From NCBI GenBank assembly GCA_028690555.1, contig JAQVBA010000014.1, positions 1 through 21,104 on the forward strand: a DNA stretch of 21,104 nucleotides, given 5' to 3'. Origin of the DNA: Acholeplasmataceae bacterium. Its GTDB lineage: Bacteria; Bacillota_I; Bacilli_A; Acholeplasmatales; Acholeplasmataceae. The position numbers were made by a program, and so were the translations under genes. The notes beneath the pieces are model-generated. The model was not told the origin of the DNA. It did no database searches and saw only the letters and a list, made by a program, of their open reading frames with translations. Of this stretch, positions 7,673-15,072 are shown in pieces. Within the stretch, counting starts at the first letter, position 1. Each line of letters begins with the position of its first letter.

Positions 7673-8995
7673 TTATAAACCTCCAAGTAAGATAACTGCT
7701 AATCCAAAATAAATAAACAATGCAGCGACATCGATAAGTGTTGTAATAAAAGGTCCTGATGCAATCGCTGGGTCTACGTTTAATTTATCGAGTGTCACAG
7801 GTATCATGATAGCAATCACTGGAGAAATGATGATTGTTAACCATAAAGATAAACCAACCACTAAACTAACCGAATAAGGATTACTTGATAATGAAGGATT
7901 AATCCATGCAAAAATAATGGTCATAACGACAGCAAGTAAGCCAATAACTAATCCATTAATCATTCCTGTTAAAATCTCTCTCACAGAGTTTTTAAGCATT
8001 CCTTCTTCTTTAGTAGATAACATCTTTAAAGTAACAGCTAAAGTTTGAGTCGCAACATTTCCTGCTGAATCTAGAATCAAAGGTTGAAAAATGATTAAAA
8101 TTGCAACTGTCGCTAAAACATGTTCAAATAGAGAAGTTACAAGTGAAATTGGTATCGATAAAGCTAATAAAAAAATTAACCAGGGCACTCTATGGAGTGC
8201 TGCTTTAACAAAGTGATGTTCTTCATCAGTATCCGGTAATGCAGCAAGTTTTTCAAAATCTTCTTGTGCTTCTTCTTGATAAATATCAAGAGCATCATCT
8301 AGAGTGATCATACCCACAAGTTCATGCTTTTCATTTAAAACAGGCATTTCATAAATCGTATAATTGTTGATTGCAGAAATTGACTGTGTGATTGGATCTT
8401 TATCAATGACATAGGGTGATTCTTGAATCAACTCAGTAACCAAGCATGGCGTTTTAGCTTTCAGTAATTTTCTTAATGGAACCACTCCAAGAAATTGATG
8501 TTGATCATCTGTAACAAACAAAGTTGAGATAGTTTCCACCTCTGGAGCTTCTTTAATAACCATTTTAGTCGCATCTTTTACATCCATATTCGGATGAACC
8601 ACAATGACTTGATTAGTCATCGCAGAGCCGGTTTCATCATCGTCATAATGAATTAAACTACTAACTTCAGAATCTTCGCCTAATCGAGCAAGTAATTCTT
8701 CTTGATCTTCGTCTTCAAGTTCTTGAATAATGTCCACTGCATCATCAGGTTCCATCATTTCTACTAATGCGACTTGTTCATCGATATTTAGTTCAGAAAG
8801 CAATGAAGCAGCATCATCAACTTCTAAATAGCTTACTAAGTCAGCGCGCTTTTCATCGCTAAGCATGCTAAAAAGCCGATCTTTTTCAGAATCGTCTAAT
8901 TCTTCAAAAAGTTCGGATAAGTCGTGGGCGTGAAGATCATCTAAAAAAGCTTTAATGTGTTTTTCGTTTTGATTATTTAATAACTCTTTTAGCAT
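7673..8995 (-). CDS. mgtE: MgtE-family divalent cation transporter, first copy
   Basis: Membrane magnesium transporter of the MgtE/SLC41 superfamily. The 440 aa contain MgtE_N (1-125, very acidic: EPDDAVDIIQELEDEDQEE at 82-100), a CBS pair (about 128-245), and a membrane domain (270-440) with QPLILDSAGNVATQT (304-318) and DPAIASGPFITTLID (408-422). Asp422 corresponds to the conserved ion-pathway Asp. In known MgtE, acidic residues of the N and CBS domains bind Mg2+ and close the pore at high magnesium; this copy keeps that acidic character. It has SD GGGGGTGAG and starts 17 nt after the repressor stop, so it is in the same operon. No M-box (Mg2+ riboswitch) can fit upstream. Its last codons (GGL, stop) carry the SD of the second copy. 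Transport of Mn2+ or other ions cannot be excluded. Confidence 0.93.
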   Translation of the reverse strand: MLKELLNNQNEKHIKAFLDDLHAHDLSELFEELDDSEKDRLFSMLSDEKRADLVSYLEVDDAASLLSELNIDEQVALVEMMEPDDAVDIIQELEDEDQEELLARLGEDSEVSSLIHYDDDETGSAMTNQVIVVHPNMDVKDATKMVIKEAPEVETISTLFVTDDQHQFLGVVPLRKLLKAKTPCLVTELIQESPYVIDKDPITQSISAINNYTIYEMPVLNEKHELVGMITLDDALDIYQEEAQEDFEKLAALPDTDEEHHFVKAALHRVPWLIFLLALSIPISLVTSLFEHVLATVAILIIFQPLILDSAGNVATQTLAVTLKMLSTKEEGMLKNSVREILTGMINGLVIGLLAVVMTIIFAWINPSLSSNPYSVSLVVGLSLWLTIIISPVIAIMIPVTLDKLNVDPAIASGPFITTLIDVAALFIYFGLAVILLGGL

Positions 8996-9012
8996 AAACT
9001 CACCCCCAATTT

Positions 9013-9669
9013 TTATATTTTTTTAACAAATATCATTTTCCCAGTTTTATAACTCAATATAAAATTTTTATCTTCATTTTGAATGGTTATTAAATGATTA
9101 AAATCATCTTTCTCTATAATTTTGAAATGATCATAAAGTTTAATATGCTTCTCATTTAGATAAAGTAAGAGTTCTTTAATATCTAAAACCCGAACAACTT
9201 CAAAATAATCACCTACGTTTAATTCGGTCATGGTCTCATGAAATGTTGGTGCACTCTTTCCATTAAGCGTAGGAATAGGATTACCATGCTGACAATATTT
9301 AGGATAACTTAAAAAGGCGTCTAATCGGGATAACAATTCATCACTCGAAGCATGTTCTAGCACTTCAGCATCTTCATGTACACTTTCCCATGAAAACCCT
9401 AGTTTTTTAGTTAAAAAAACTTCCCATAGTCGATGTGCACGAATCATCTTAATCGCAATGTTTTTACCTTTTGGCGTTAGTTCAACCCCACGATATGGAT
9501 AAAAAGCAACCAATTTTTTCTCATCTAACCTTTTAATCATCTCATTAACGCTTTGATCAGTATAATTAAAGCGTTCTGATAATTCATTGGTCTTAATTAA
9601 TTCAATATTACGTTCAACAGTGAGTTCATAAATCGCTTTAATATAATCTTCTTCCGCTCGATTTCTCAT
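9013..9669 (-). CDS. mntR: DtxR/MntR-family metal-dependent transcriptional repressor
   Basis: Metal-activated DNA-binding repressor. From the ATG at 9669 it has 218 aa: winged HTH (about 5-70; EEDYIKAIYEL, NYTDQSVNEMIKRL, YRGVELTPKGK), dimerisation/metal domain (about 71-140; His79, HEDAEVLEH at 98-106, CQHGNPIP at 126-133) and a C-terminal FeoA/SH3-like domain (about 150-218). The residue that is Met10 in DtxR is Asp8 here, as in manganese sensors (MntR, ScaR, PsaR). The CQHG cysteine also fits the three-domain ScaR/SloR class, so Mn2+ is the likeliest co-repressor (inference). A GTG two codons upstream is possible, but SD GAGGTGA favours this ATG. It sits between a ZIP transporter (7-nt gap) and two mgtE genes. 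The inverted repeat at 10517-10532 is its probable operator. Confidence 0.9.
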   Translation of the reverse strand: MRNRAEEDYIKAIYELTVERNIELIKTNELSERFNYTDQSVNEMIKRLDEKKLVAFYPYRGVELTPKGKNIAIKMIRAHRLWEVFLTKKLGFSWESVHEDAEVLEHASSDELLSRLDAFLSYPKYCQHGNPIPTLNGKSAPTFHETMTELNVGDYFEVVRVLDIKELLLYLNEKHIKLYDHFKIIEKDDFNHLITIQNEDKNFILSYKTGKMIFVKKI

Positions 9670-9676
9670 TTTCACC

Positions 9677-10501
9677 TCAACCTAATGCAACATCTAAGAT
9701 CATCATGATAATAAAACCTACCATGAGGCCAAACGTTGCATAATGGGCACCTTTAGGTGTTTGTTTCTGTTGTGCTTCTGGGATCAACTCTTCAACCACG
9801 ACATAGATCATAGCACCAGCAGCAAAAGCTAATGCATAGGGTAAGATAGATTGCATTTGCAAAACAAGTAGTGCTCCTAATACGCCGGCAATGGGTTCAA
9901 CAAATCCAGAAGATTGTCCCCAAAAGAAAGCTTTTTTCATTGACATCCCTTCTTGTCTTAATGGAATGGATACAGCAGCACCTTCTGGAAAATTTTGTAA
10001 TCCAATACCAATCGCAAGACCAATCGCGCCAAGTGTTGCGGATGTTAAATCTCCTGTCACATATTTTAAAGCACCAAAAGCAACACCGACTGCAAGTCCT
10101 TCTGGAATGTTATGCAGAGTCACTGAAAACACAAGTAAAATATTTCGTTTTAATTTGGTAGGCAAACCTTCCTTGTCATGATTAAAACCAAAGTGCATAT
10201 GTGGAACAATTTTATCTGCAGCATATAAAAACAAACCACCCAATGCAAATCCAATCGCAACCACAAGCCAAGATGTGACTCCTTGTTCATCTGCCATCAC
10301 AATGGCTGGAGCTAAAAGTGACCAAAAACTGGCTGCGATCATCACTCCTGATGCAAATCCCAAGATTAAGTTAAAAATATTTCGATTGACATGTTTAAAG
10401 AAAAATACGAGTGATGCACCTATCGCAGTCACCAAATACGTAAAGAGCGTAGCAATTAATGCCTGTACCCAAAAATCTAAACCCATAAACCAAGTTAGCA
10501 T
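9677..10501 (-). CDS. ZIP-family divalent metal transporter (GufA-like)
   Basis: Membrane importer of Zn2+, Mn2+ or Fe2+ of the ZIP superfamily. The 274 aa form about eight hydrophobic segments. The metal-binding motifs HNIPEG (130-135) and QNFPEG (169-174) lie in helices IV and V, followed by QSSGFVEP (196-203) and VVEELIPEA (235-243), as in the GufA/ZupT branch. A short His-containing loop (PHMHFGFNH, 100-108) lies between helices III and IV. The SD AAGGAGTG is 7 nt before the ATG. It is the first gene of the metal operon, directly under the consensus promoter and inverted-repeat operator, and its TGA stop lies within the repressor's SD. Control by a manganese-type repressor suggests Mn2+ as physiological substrate, but Zn2+ is equally possible from sequence. 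Confidence 0.92.
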   Translation of the reverse strand: MLTWFMGLDFWVQALIATLFTYLVTAIGASLVFFFKHVNRNIFNLILGFASGVMIAASFWSLLAPAIVMADEQGVTSWLVVAIGFALGGLFLYAADKIVPHMHFGFNHDKEGLPTKLKRNILLVFSVTLHNIPEGLAVGVAFGALKYVTGDLTSATLGAIGLAIGIGLQNFPEGAAVSIPLRQEGMSMKKAFFWGQSSGFVEPIAGVLGALLVLQMQSILPYALAFAAGAMIYVVVEELIPEAQQKQTPKGAHYATFGLMVGFIIMMILDVALG

Positions 10502-10516
10502 TTTAACACTCCTTTT

Positions 10517-10532
10517 TTAAGGTTATCCTTAA
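10517..10532. promoter_or_regulatory. probable DtxR/MntR-type operator (perfect inverted repeat)
   Basis: TTAAGGTTATCCTTAA has perfect 6-bp arms around a 4-bp centre. It lies about 4-19 nt downstream of the transcription start expected from the promoter at 10543-10571 and before the ZIP start codon. The sequence resembles DtxR-family boxes of the TTAGGTTAACCTAA type. The second gene of the operon encodes such a repressor, so autoregulation is the simplest reading. Confidence 0.72.
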
Positions 10533-10542
10533 TTCTAATTTA

Positions 10543-10571
10543 AGTATAGCATGCTGTATCTAGAGTGTCAA
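10543..10571 (-). promoter_or_regulatory. strong sigma-A promoter of the metal operon
   Basis: On the minus strand: TTGACA (10571-10566), a 17-bp spacer ending in TGC, and TATACT (10548-10543). This is a full -35, a near-perfect -10 and an extended TG. The -35 adjoins the T-tract of the ABC terminator. Confidence 0.88.
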
Positions 10572-10598
10572 TAAAAAAGAGCCATCAAATGGCTCTTA
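10571..10598 (-). terminator. terminator of the ABC exporter operon
   Basis: Perfect 9-bp stem AAGAGCCAT / ATGGCTCTT with a 3-nt loop, followed on the minus strand by TTTTTATT. It lies 3 nt past the ABC stop and directly before the next promoter. Confidence 0.93.
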
Positions 10599-10600
10599 TG

Positions 10601-12391
10601 TTATTCCCTAGATTTATCCTCATATTGTAATTGATATAAACTATGATAAATCCCTTTAGTCTTAAGCAACTCTTGATGACTTCCACTTTCTTTTATTTCG
10701 CCTTTTTGCATCACGATAATACGATCCGCATGCTGTATGGTTGATAACCTGTGTGCAACGATTAGCATCGTCGATATATTCATCATCTTTTCCATCGATG
10801 CTTGAATAAGTTCTTCTGTTTCACTATCAATATTCGCCGTTGCTTCATCTAAGATCATTAAACTTGGTTTATAAACTAAAGCTCTTGCAAATGAGATAAG
10901 TTGTCTTTGACCACTTGAAAAGTTATTTCCACGTTCTAGCACCACATGTTCATAATTATCTGGTAATCTTTCGATAAACGTGTTGGCTCCAACATATTCG
11001 CTTGCTTGTTTAACTTCTGCAAGGGTAATCGATTCGTCTTTTAATGTAATATTTTCAGCGATAGTTCCGCTAAATAAGAATACATCTTGTAACATCTGAC
11101 CAATAAAACGTCTAAGTGATGATCGTTTAATATCTTTTAAATCGATACCATCAATTAAAATTTGTCCTTTTTGAATATCATAGTTACGTACCATTAAACT
11201 CAAAATGGTGGTTTTACCTGATCCAGTGGATCCAACAAATGCGACGGTTTCACCAGGATTGACTTTAAAACTTATACCCTTTAAAACCCATTCATCTGGA
11301 ATATAAGAAAACCAAACATCTCTAAATTCAATTGATCCAGAAAATGAATCTAGTTCAATTGCATCTTCTTTATCGGTAATTTCTGGTTTAGTATCTAGCA
11401 CATCAAAGATTTTTTCTGCACTTGCAAATGCATTTTGTAACATATTAAATTGTTCGGCAAGTTGCTGTATGGGTTCAAAGAAATCACCTACATACATATA
11501 ATATGAGAATAGTAGACCCGCAGTAAATAAAGGAACAGTCATGACTTCTTGGTAACCAACATATAAGACAATGACTATACCAACCATCGATAATAAGTAT
11601 ACCGTTGGACGGTAAATACCAAACACTAGAATTTCTTTTAAATAACTATTTCTTAACTTTTTACTGTGCTCTAAAAACTCTAATCTTTTTTTCTTTTCTT
11701 GATTAAAGATTTGTGTAACTTTCATTCCAGATAAATTCTCTGATAAAAACGCATTAACCTCAGAAACATTGGCACGTACTCTTCGATAAGATGCTCTTGA
11801 ATACTTTCTAAATAATACAGATGCCAATATCACAACTGGAATGACTAACATGAGCCATAGTGTGATTTTATAGTTGATAATAAACAGTAAAATCACAACC
11901 ACAAACAAATACAATACATTACGTACTAAATTCACAACGACAGATGTATACATTTCACCAATAGAATTCGTATCATTTGCGACTCTAGTCACAAGTTTTC
12001 CCACAGGGACTTGGTTGATTTGTCCAATGGATAAGTTTTCAATATGATTAAACACATCATTACGAATGGTTACAACTGTTTTTTGCCCAATTCTTTGAAG
12101 CATCATGCTTTGGAAATACTGAATCACAAATGCAACTCCTAATGCAACCACAAATACACTAGACATCAAGATGACTTGTAAAATCTTTTCATCTTTTGTT
12201 AAAATATCGCTACCGACAACATCGACTGTTTTACCGATAATATAAGGTGGCAAAAGTTGAATTCCAATCATGACAAACATTAATAAGACAACAATTAAAA
12301 ACTGCATCTTATATGGCTTCATATAAGCAATTAAGCGTCTTAAAACCTCTTTATCACTACGTTCTCTGGTATTATCCTTGAAGTCCTTCAT
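10601..12391 (-). CDS. ABC exporter half-transporter, catalytic subunit (BmrD/YheH-like)
   Basis: Membrane half-transporter, predicted to pair with the upstream gene as a heterodimeric drug or lipid exporter. From the ATG at 12391 it has 596 aa: a six-helix type IV exporter domain (about 20-320) and an ATP-binding domain (about 350-585) with Walker A GSTGSGKTT (387-395), signature FSSGQRQL (491-498), Walker B LMILDEATANID with catalytic Glu516, and switch His547. The signature departs from LSGGQ (Phe and Ser), as in YheH/BmrD-type subunits. The start is fixed by a complete ten-base SD (AAGGAGGTGA) inside the previous gene; the longer frame uses an unsupported TTG. Overlap with the upstream subunit is 20 nt. 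The substrate cannot be read from sequence. A strong terminator follows. Confidence 0.93.
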   Translation of the reverse strand: MKDFKDNTRERSDKEVLRRLIAYMKPYKMQFLIVVLLMFVMIGIQLLPPYIIGKTVDVVGSDILTKDEKILQVILMSSVFVVALGVAFVIQYFQSMMLQRIGQKTVVTIRNDVFNHIENLSIGQINQVPVGKLVTRVANDTNSIGEMYTSVVVNLVRNVLYLFVVVILLFIINYKITLWLMLVIPVVILASVLFRKYSRASYRRVRANVSEVNAFLSENLSGMKVTQIFNQEKKKRLEFLEHSKKLRNSYLKEILVFGIYRPTVYLLSMVGIVIVLYVGYQEVMTVPLFTAGLLFSYYMYVGDFFEPIQQLAEQFNMLQNAFASAEKIFDVLDTKPEITDKEDAIELDSFSGSIEFRDVWFSYIPDEWVLKGISFKVNPGETVAFVGSTGSGKTTILSLMVRNYDIQKGQILIDGIDLKDIKRSSLRRFIGQMLQDVFLFSGTIAENITLKDESITLAEVKQASEYVGANTFIERLPDNYEHVVLERGNNFSSGQRQLISFARALVYKPSLMILDEATANIDSETEELIQASMEKMMNISTMLIVAHRLSTIQHADRIIVMQKGEIKESGSHQELLKTKGIYHSLYQLQYEDKSRE

Positions 12392-14150
12392 GGTTGTCAC
12401 CTCCTTCGACAATCGTTTCTAGTTGCTGACGACGAACCATGTCTTGATAGAGTTCACTTGTTTTTAATAGTTGTTGGTGAGTACCAACAGCAACAATCTC
12501 GCCTTGATCAAGTAAAATGATCTTGTCCATTTTTTTAACTGTAGAGATACGATGTGCAATAAAAATTGTTGTTTTTCCTTTACGGATAAGGTGTAGGTTT
12601 CTAATAATGGATTCTTCTGTTTTTGTATCAACTGCAGAGACTGAATCATCTAAGATTAAAATCTCGGGATCTTTTGATAATGCTCTCGCAATACTGATTC
12701 TTTGTTTTTGACCACCTGATACAGTCACACCACGTTCACCTAACATCGTCTCAAATCCATCTTTGAACTCGATGACATTATCATAAACATCAGCTAAGCG
12801 AGCGGATTCTTCAACTTTTTTTAGATCGGGTTTATCATATGCAAATCCGATGTTATTTCGAATTGTTTCCGAAAATAAGAAATTATCTTGTGGAACATAA
12901 CCAATAGCATCTCTTACAGATTCTAATGAAAGTTCCATAATATCGTAATTATCAATAAAAAGTTGACCTTTTTCAAGATTATAAATTCTTAAGAATAAAT
13001 CAACAAGACTGCTTTTACCACTACCCGTTCTTCCAAGTACCCCAACCATTTCGCCTTGCTTAATTTCAAACGACACATTTTTTAAGACTGGCGAGTCGCC
13101 ATCAGGATATTGAAATGTAAGGTTTTTTGCAATAATTTCGCCTTTTAATCCTTGGACGTTTTTAGCTTCAGGTGTGTCATAGACATCATAAGGGTGATCT
13201 AGAAATTTAGTGATTCTTTCAGCAGATGCTTTAGCTTGTCCTTGAATTTGCATAAACTGAGATAAAGCCATCACTGGCCAAATTAGTGAGAAGAAATAAC
13301 TAATATATTCAGTTAATTGGCCCGCAGTTAGTCCGGTTTGATCGCGGTTAATAACTAACAAACTACCAAATAAAACAATCGATAAAATGACTAAGTTAAT
13401 CGCTGCTCCAACGATAATATTGATGATGACCACATATTTTATAAAGGAAAGATGCTTATCGTATAAATCTTCATTTTTCTTTTGAAAAAACATATATTCT
13501 TTGATTTCTCTAACAAATGCTTTAATCACAGTAATGCCTGAAAAATTTTCTTGAGTGAAGTCACTTAATTTTTCAAACGCTTCTTGTCTTACTTTAAACT
13601 TTTTAGAAATTTGTTTACGAATGAATATCATAATAATTAACAATGCAAGCATCGGAATCGATGCATACAGCGTTAATCTACCGTTTAGATTAGCCATTCT
13701 GTAGAGTGAAAATCCACCAAGCATTAGACCATCAACGATCATTAAAATACCAGGACCAAATGTCATTCTTATCGCTTCTAAGTCATTGATGAAATAAGTC
13801 ATGAGTCCTCCGACTTTTTCTTGACTATAGTAGCTTTGAGATAACTTAGTAGCATGCGTAAACATCACGTTTCTTAATCTAAACTCAATACGTCTTGAAG
13901 CTCCAAAAATCGTGTATCGCCATAGAAATCTACCAATTGTAATGACAATTGCTAGAAGTCCAATGGTTTTTATTGACGATAGAACAAGATCTTGATCTGG
14001 ATTTGTTGATCCTAATGTATCAATAATTCCACCCACAAGTTTAGGAATATCAAGCTGAATCCAATCCACAAGAATTAGAACAGCTATCCCTAGTAAAAAG
14101 AGGTGTCCAAAGATAAAATAATACCTTCTAAAGTGTTTCCCAAATAACAT
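12372..14150 (-). CDS. ABC exporter half-transporter, degenerate-site subunit (BmrC/YheI-like)
   Basis: Partner of the following ABC gene. The 592 aa comprise six membrane helices (about 10-310) and an ATP-binding domain (about 338-575): Walker A GRTGSGKSS (373-381), Q-loop Gln421, signature VSGGQKQR (477-484), Walker B ILILDDSVSAVD and switch His533. At the position of the catalytic Glu after Walker B there is Asp502, the usual mark of the non-hydrolytic site in heterodimers such as BmrCD, LmrCD and TM287/288. With the partner's FSSGQ signature this makes one degenerate site; Walker A/B of the partner with this VSGGQ makes the active one. The SD is modest (AGGTAGGT) and no convincing promoter is seen. 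It may rely partly on read-through from the DUF2089 cluster, whose terminator lies only about 35 nt upstream. Confidence 0.93.
   Translation of the reverse strand: MLFGKHFRRYYFIFGHLFLLGIAVLILVDWIQLDIPKLVGGIIDTLGSTNPDQDLVLSSIKTIGLLAIVITIGRFLWRYTIFGASRRIEFRLRNVMFTHATKLSQSYYSQEKVGGLMTYFINDLEAIRMTFGPGILMIVDGLMLGGFSLYRMANLNGRLTLYASIPMLALLIIMIFIRKQISKKFKVRQEAFEKLSDFTQENFSGITVIKAFVREIKEYMFFQKKNEDLYDKHLSFIKYVVIINIIVGAAINLVILSIVLFGSLLVINRDQTGLTAGQLTEYISYFFSLIWPVMALSQFMQIQGQAKASAERITKFLDHPYDVYDTPEAKNVQGLKGEIIAKNLTFQYPDGDSPVLKNVSFEIKQGEMVGVLGRTGSGKSSLVDLFLRIYNLEKGQLFIDNYDIMELSLESVRDAIGYVPQDNFLFSETIRNNIGFAYDKPDLKKVEESARLADVYDNVIEFKDGFETMLGERGVTVSGGQKQRISIARALSKDPEILILDDSVSAVDTKTEESIIRNLHLIRKGKTTIFIAHRISTVKKMDKIILLDQGEIVAVGTHQQLLKTSELYQDMVRRQQLETIVEGGDNHEGLQG
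12397..12406 (-). promoter_or_regulatory. full-length Shine-Dalgarno for the second ABC gene
   Basis: AAGGAGGTGA on the minus strand is complementary to the whole 16S rRNA 3'-end core. It lies 5 nt before the ATG at 12391, within the coding sequence of the upstream subunit. It decides the start and probably balances the two subunits. Confidence 0.85.
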
Positions 14151-14182
14151 AACTCTGACCTACCTTGTTGTCATATTTGTCG

Positions 14183-14210
14183 CAATAAAGGCGCTTCGAT
14201 TGAAGCGCTC
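14183..14210 (-). terminator. terminator after the DUF2089 cluster
   Basis: GC-rich 7-bp stem GCGCTTC (14191-14197) / GAAGCGC (14202-14208) with a 4-nt loop. On the minus strand CTTTATTG follows. The T-tract is short and interrupted, so some read-through into the ABC genes is likely. Confidence 0.75.
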
Positions 14211-14236
14211 TATTGTTTGTTTCTTTTTTGAATAAA

Positions 14237-14626
14237 TTATTCAACAATAATACGAATCTTATCACCGTCTGCTGAATCTACGGAAACAATTTCGCCAACT
14301 ACACCTGTATTGATCATATCGAGTAATGCATCAATATCAATGTCATTATCCGAAAGATTCACGTTGAATTTACCTGTCTTTAATAGTTTAGCAAATTCTA
14401 CTGGAATTTGCACGCGAACTTTATCACCATCTTCAGAATCAACTAAAATCTTTAACATTCTAAATGGCGCTTTCTTTTGATCAACCAAAACTGCTTCAGC
14501 TTTTAAACCTTCTTCTGATTTATCCATGGCTGATAATAACTTTTCAGCTTCATCAGCCGATATAATTCCTTTTGATAATAAATCTAACACTTTCATTCTT
14601 TCTTCTTTTAAATTGTCTTTTGACAT
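14237..14626 (-). CDS. SHOCT-like (YvlB N-terminal type) domain protein
   Basis: Function unknown. The 129 aa begin with a charged helical hairpin (about 8-37: ERMKVLDLLSKGIISADEAE), matching the short SHOCT-like module found at the N-terminus of YvlB/DUF4097-type proteins and at the C-terminus of DUF2089 proteins. The rest contains two similar beta stretches, VDSEDGDKVRVQIP and VDSADGDKIRIIVE, around an acidic middle (NLSDNDIDIDALLDM). It has no signal peptide or membrane helix, so it is probably cytoplasmic. The ATG at 14626 has SD AGAGGTGA; a GTG three codons upstream lies inside that SD. It starts 12 nt after the DUF2089 gene stop. It aligns along its length with the small protein at 15073-15426. 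A regulatory or protein-binding role in envelope stress is only a guess from related operons. Confidence 0.82.
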   Translation of the reverse strand: MSKDNLKEERMKVLDLLSKGIISADEAEKLLSAMDKSEEGLKAEAVLVDQKKAPFRMLKILVDSEDGDKVRVQIPVEFAKLLKTGKFNVNLSDNDIDIDALLDMINTGVVGEIVSVDSADGDKIRIIVE

Positions 14627-14638
14627 GTCTTTCACCTC

Positions 14639-15058
14639 TTACTTGTTTTTCTTTAAAGCCTCTAAGGCTTCATTAACGGTCATTTGACCTTTTTCAATTT
14701 GTTCTAAAATCGTTTGTTTGATTTGATTTTTTAAATCTTTTTTGTTTTCTTTTTCTTTGATGTCTTCATCTTCATCATAATCTGCTGAATATCCTAATCC
14801 AACAATCACTTCATCAAGAATTTTTTTAACGGTTGGATAACTGATATTAAGTTCTTTTTCAATTGCTTTTATATTCCCACGATTTTTAATGAAAATCTCA
14901 ATAAAGTATAACTTTTCTGTTTCAAGGTAATTGAACTTAGAAAGCGTAAATGTTCCGGTTACCTCTGTGTCACAATGTTCACAGTTAAGTTTTACAACGT
15001 TTAATTCATGCTTGCATACTGGGCATGTAGTTAATACGGGATGTTTTTTCTGATTCAT
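14639..15058 (-). CDS. DUF2089 family protein: zinc ribbon plus HTH
   Basis: Probable DNA-binding regulator. The 139 aa have a zinc ribbon with two CxxC pairs (Cys12/Cys15 and Cys26/Cys29), the family segment TGTFTLSKFNYL, a helix-turn-helix (about 60-90: NRGNIKAIEKELNISYPTVK), a very acidic linker (DYDEDEDIKEKE) and a C-terminal SHOCT-like hairpin (about 113-136: QTILEQIEKGQMTVNEALEA). Length and order fit DUF2089. The SD AAAGGAGA is 8 nt before the ATG. It lies between two small genes that look like each other, with gaps of 14 and 12 nt. The shared hairpin suggests that the three products interact. Its binding site, if autoregulatory, would be near the promoter at 15468-15496. Confidence 0.9.
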   Translation of the reverse strand: MNQKKHPVLTTCPVCKHELNVVKLNCEHCDTEVTGTFTLSKFNYLETEKLYFIEIFIKNRGNIKAIEKELNISYPTVKKILDEVIVGLGYSADYDEDEDIKEKENKKDLKNQIKQTILEQIEKGQMTVNEALEALKKNK

Positions 15059-15072
15059 CTTAATTTCTCCTT

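Noticed and set aside
8996..9012. M-box magnesium riboswitch upstream of mgtE
   Set aside because: Only 17 nt separate mgtE from the repressor gene, far too short for the aptamer, and no such structure precedes the operon promoter.
9871..10520. Several plus-strand frames opposite the ZIP transporter
   Set aside because: Overlapping each other in different frames and antisense to a conserved membrane protein, so they are shadows.
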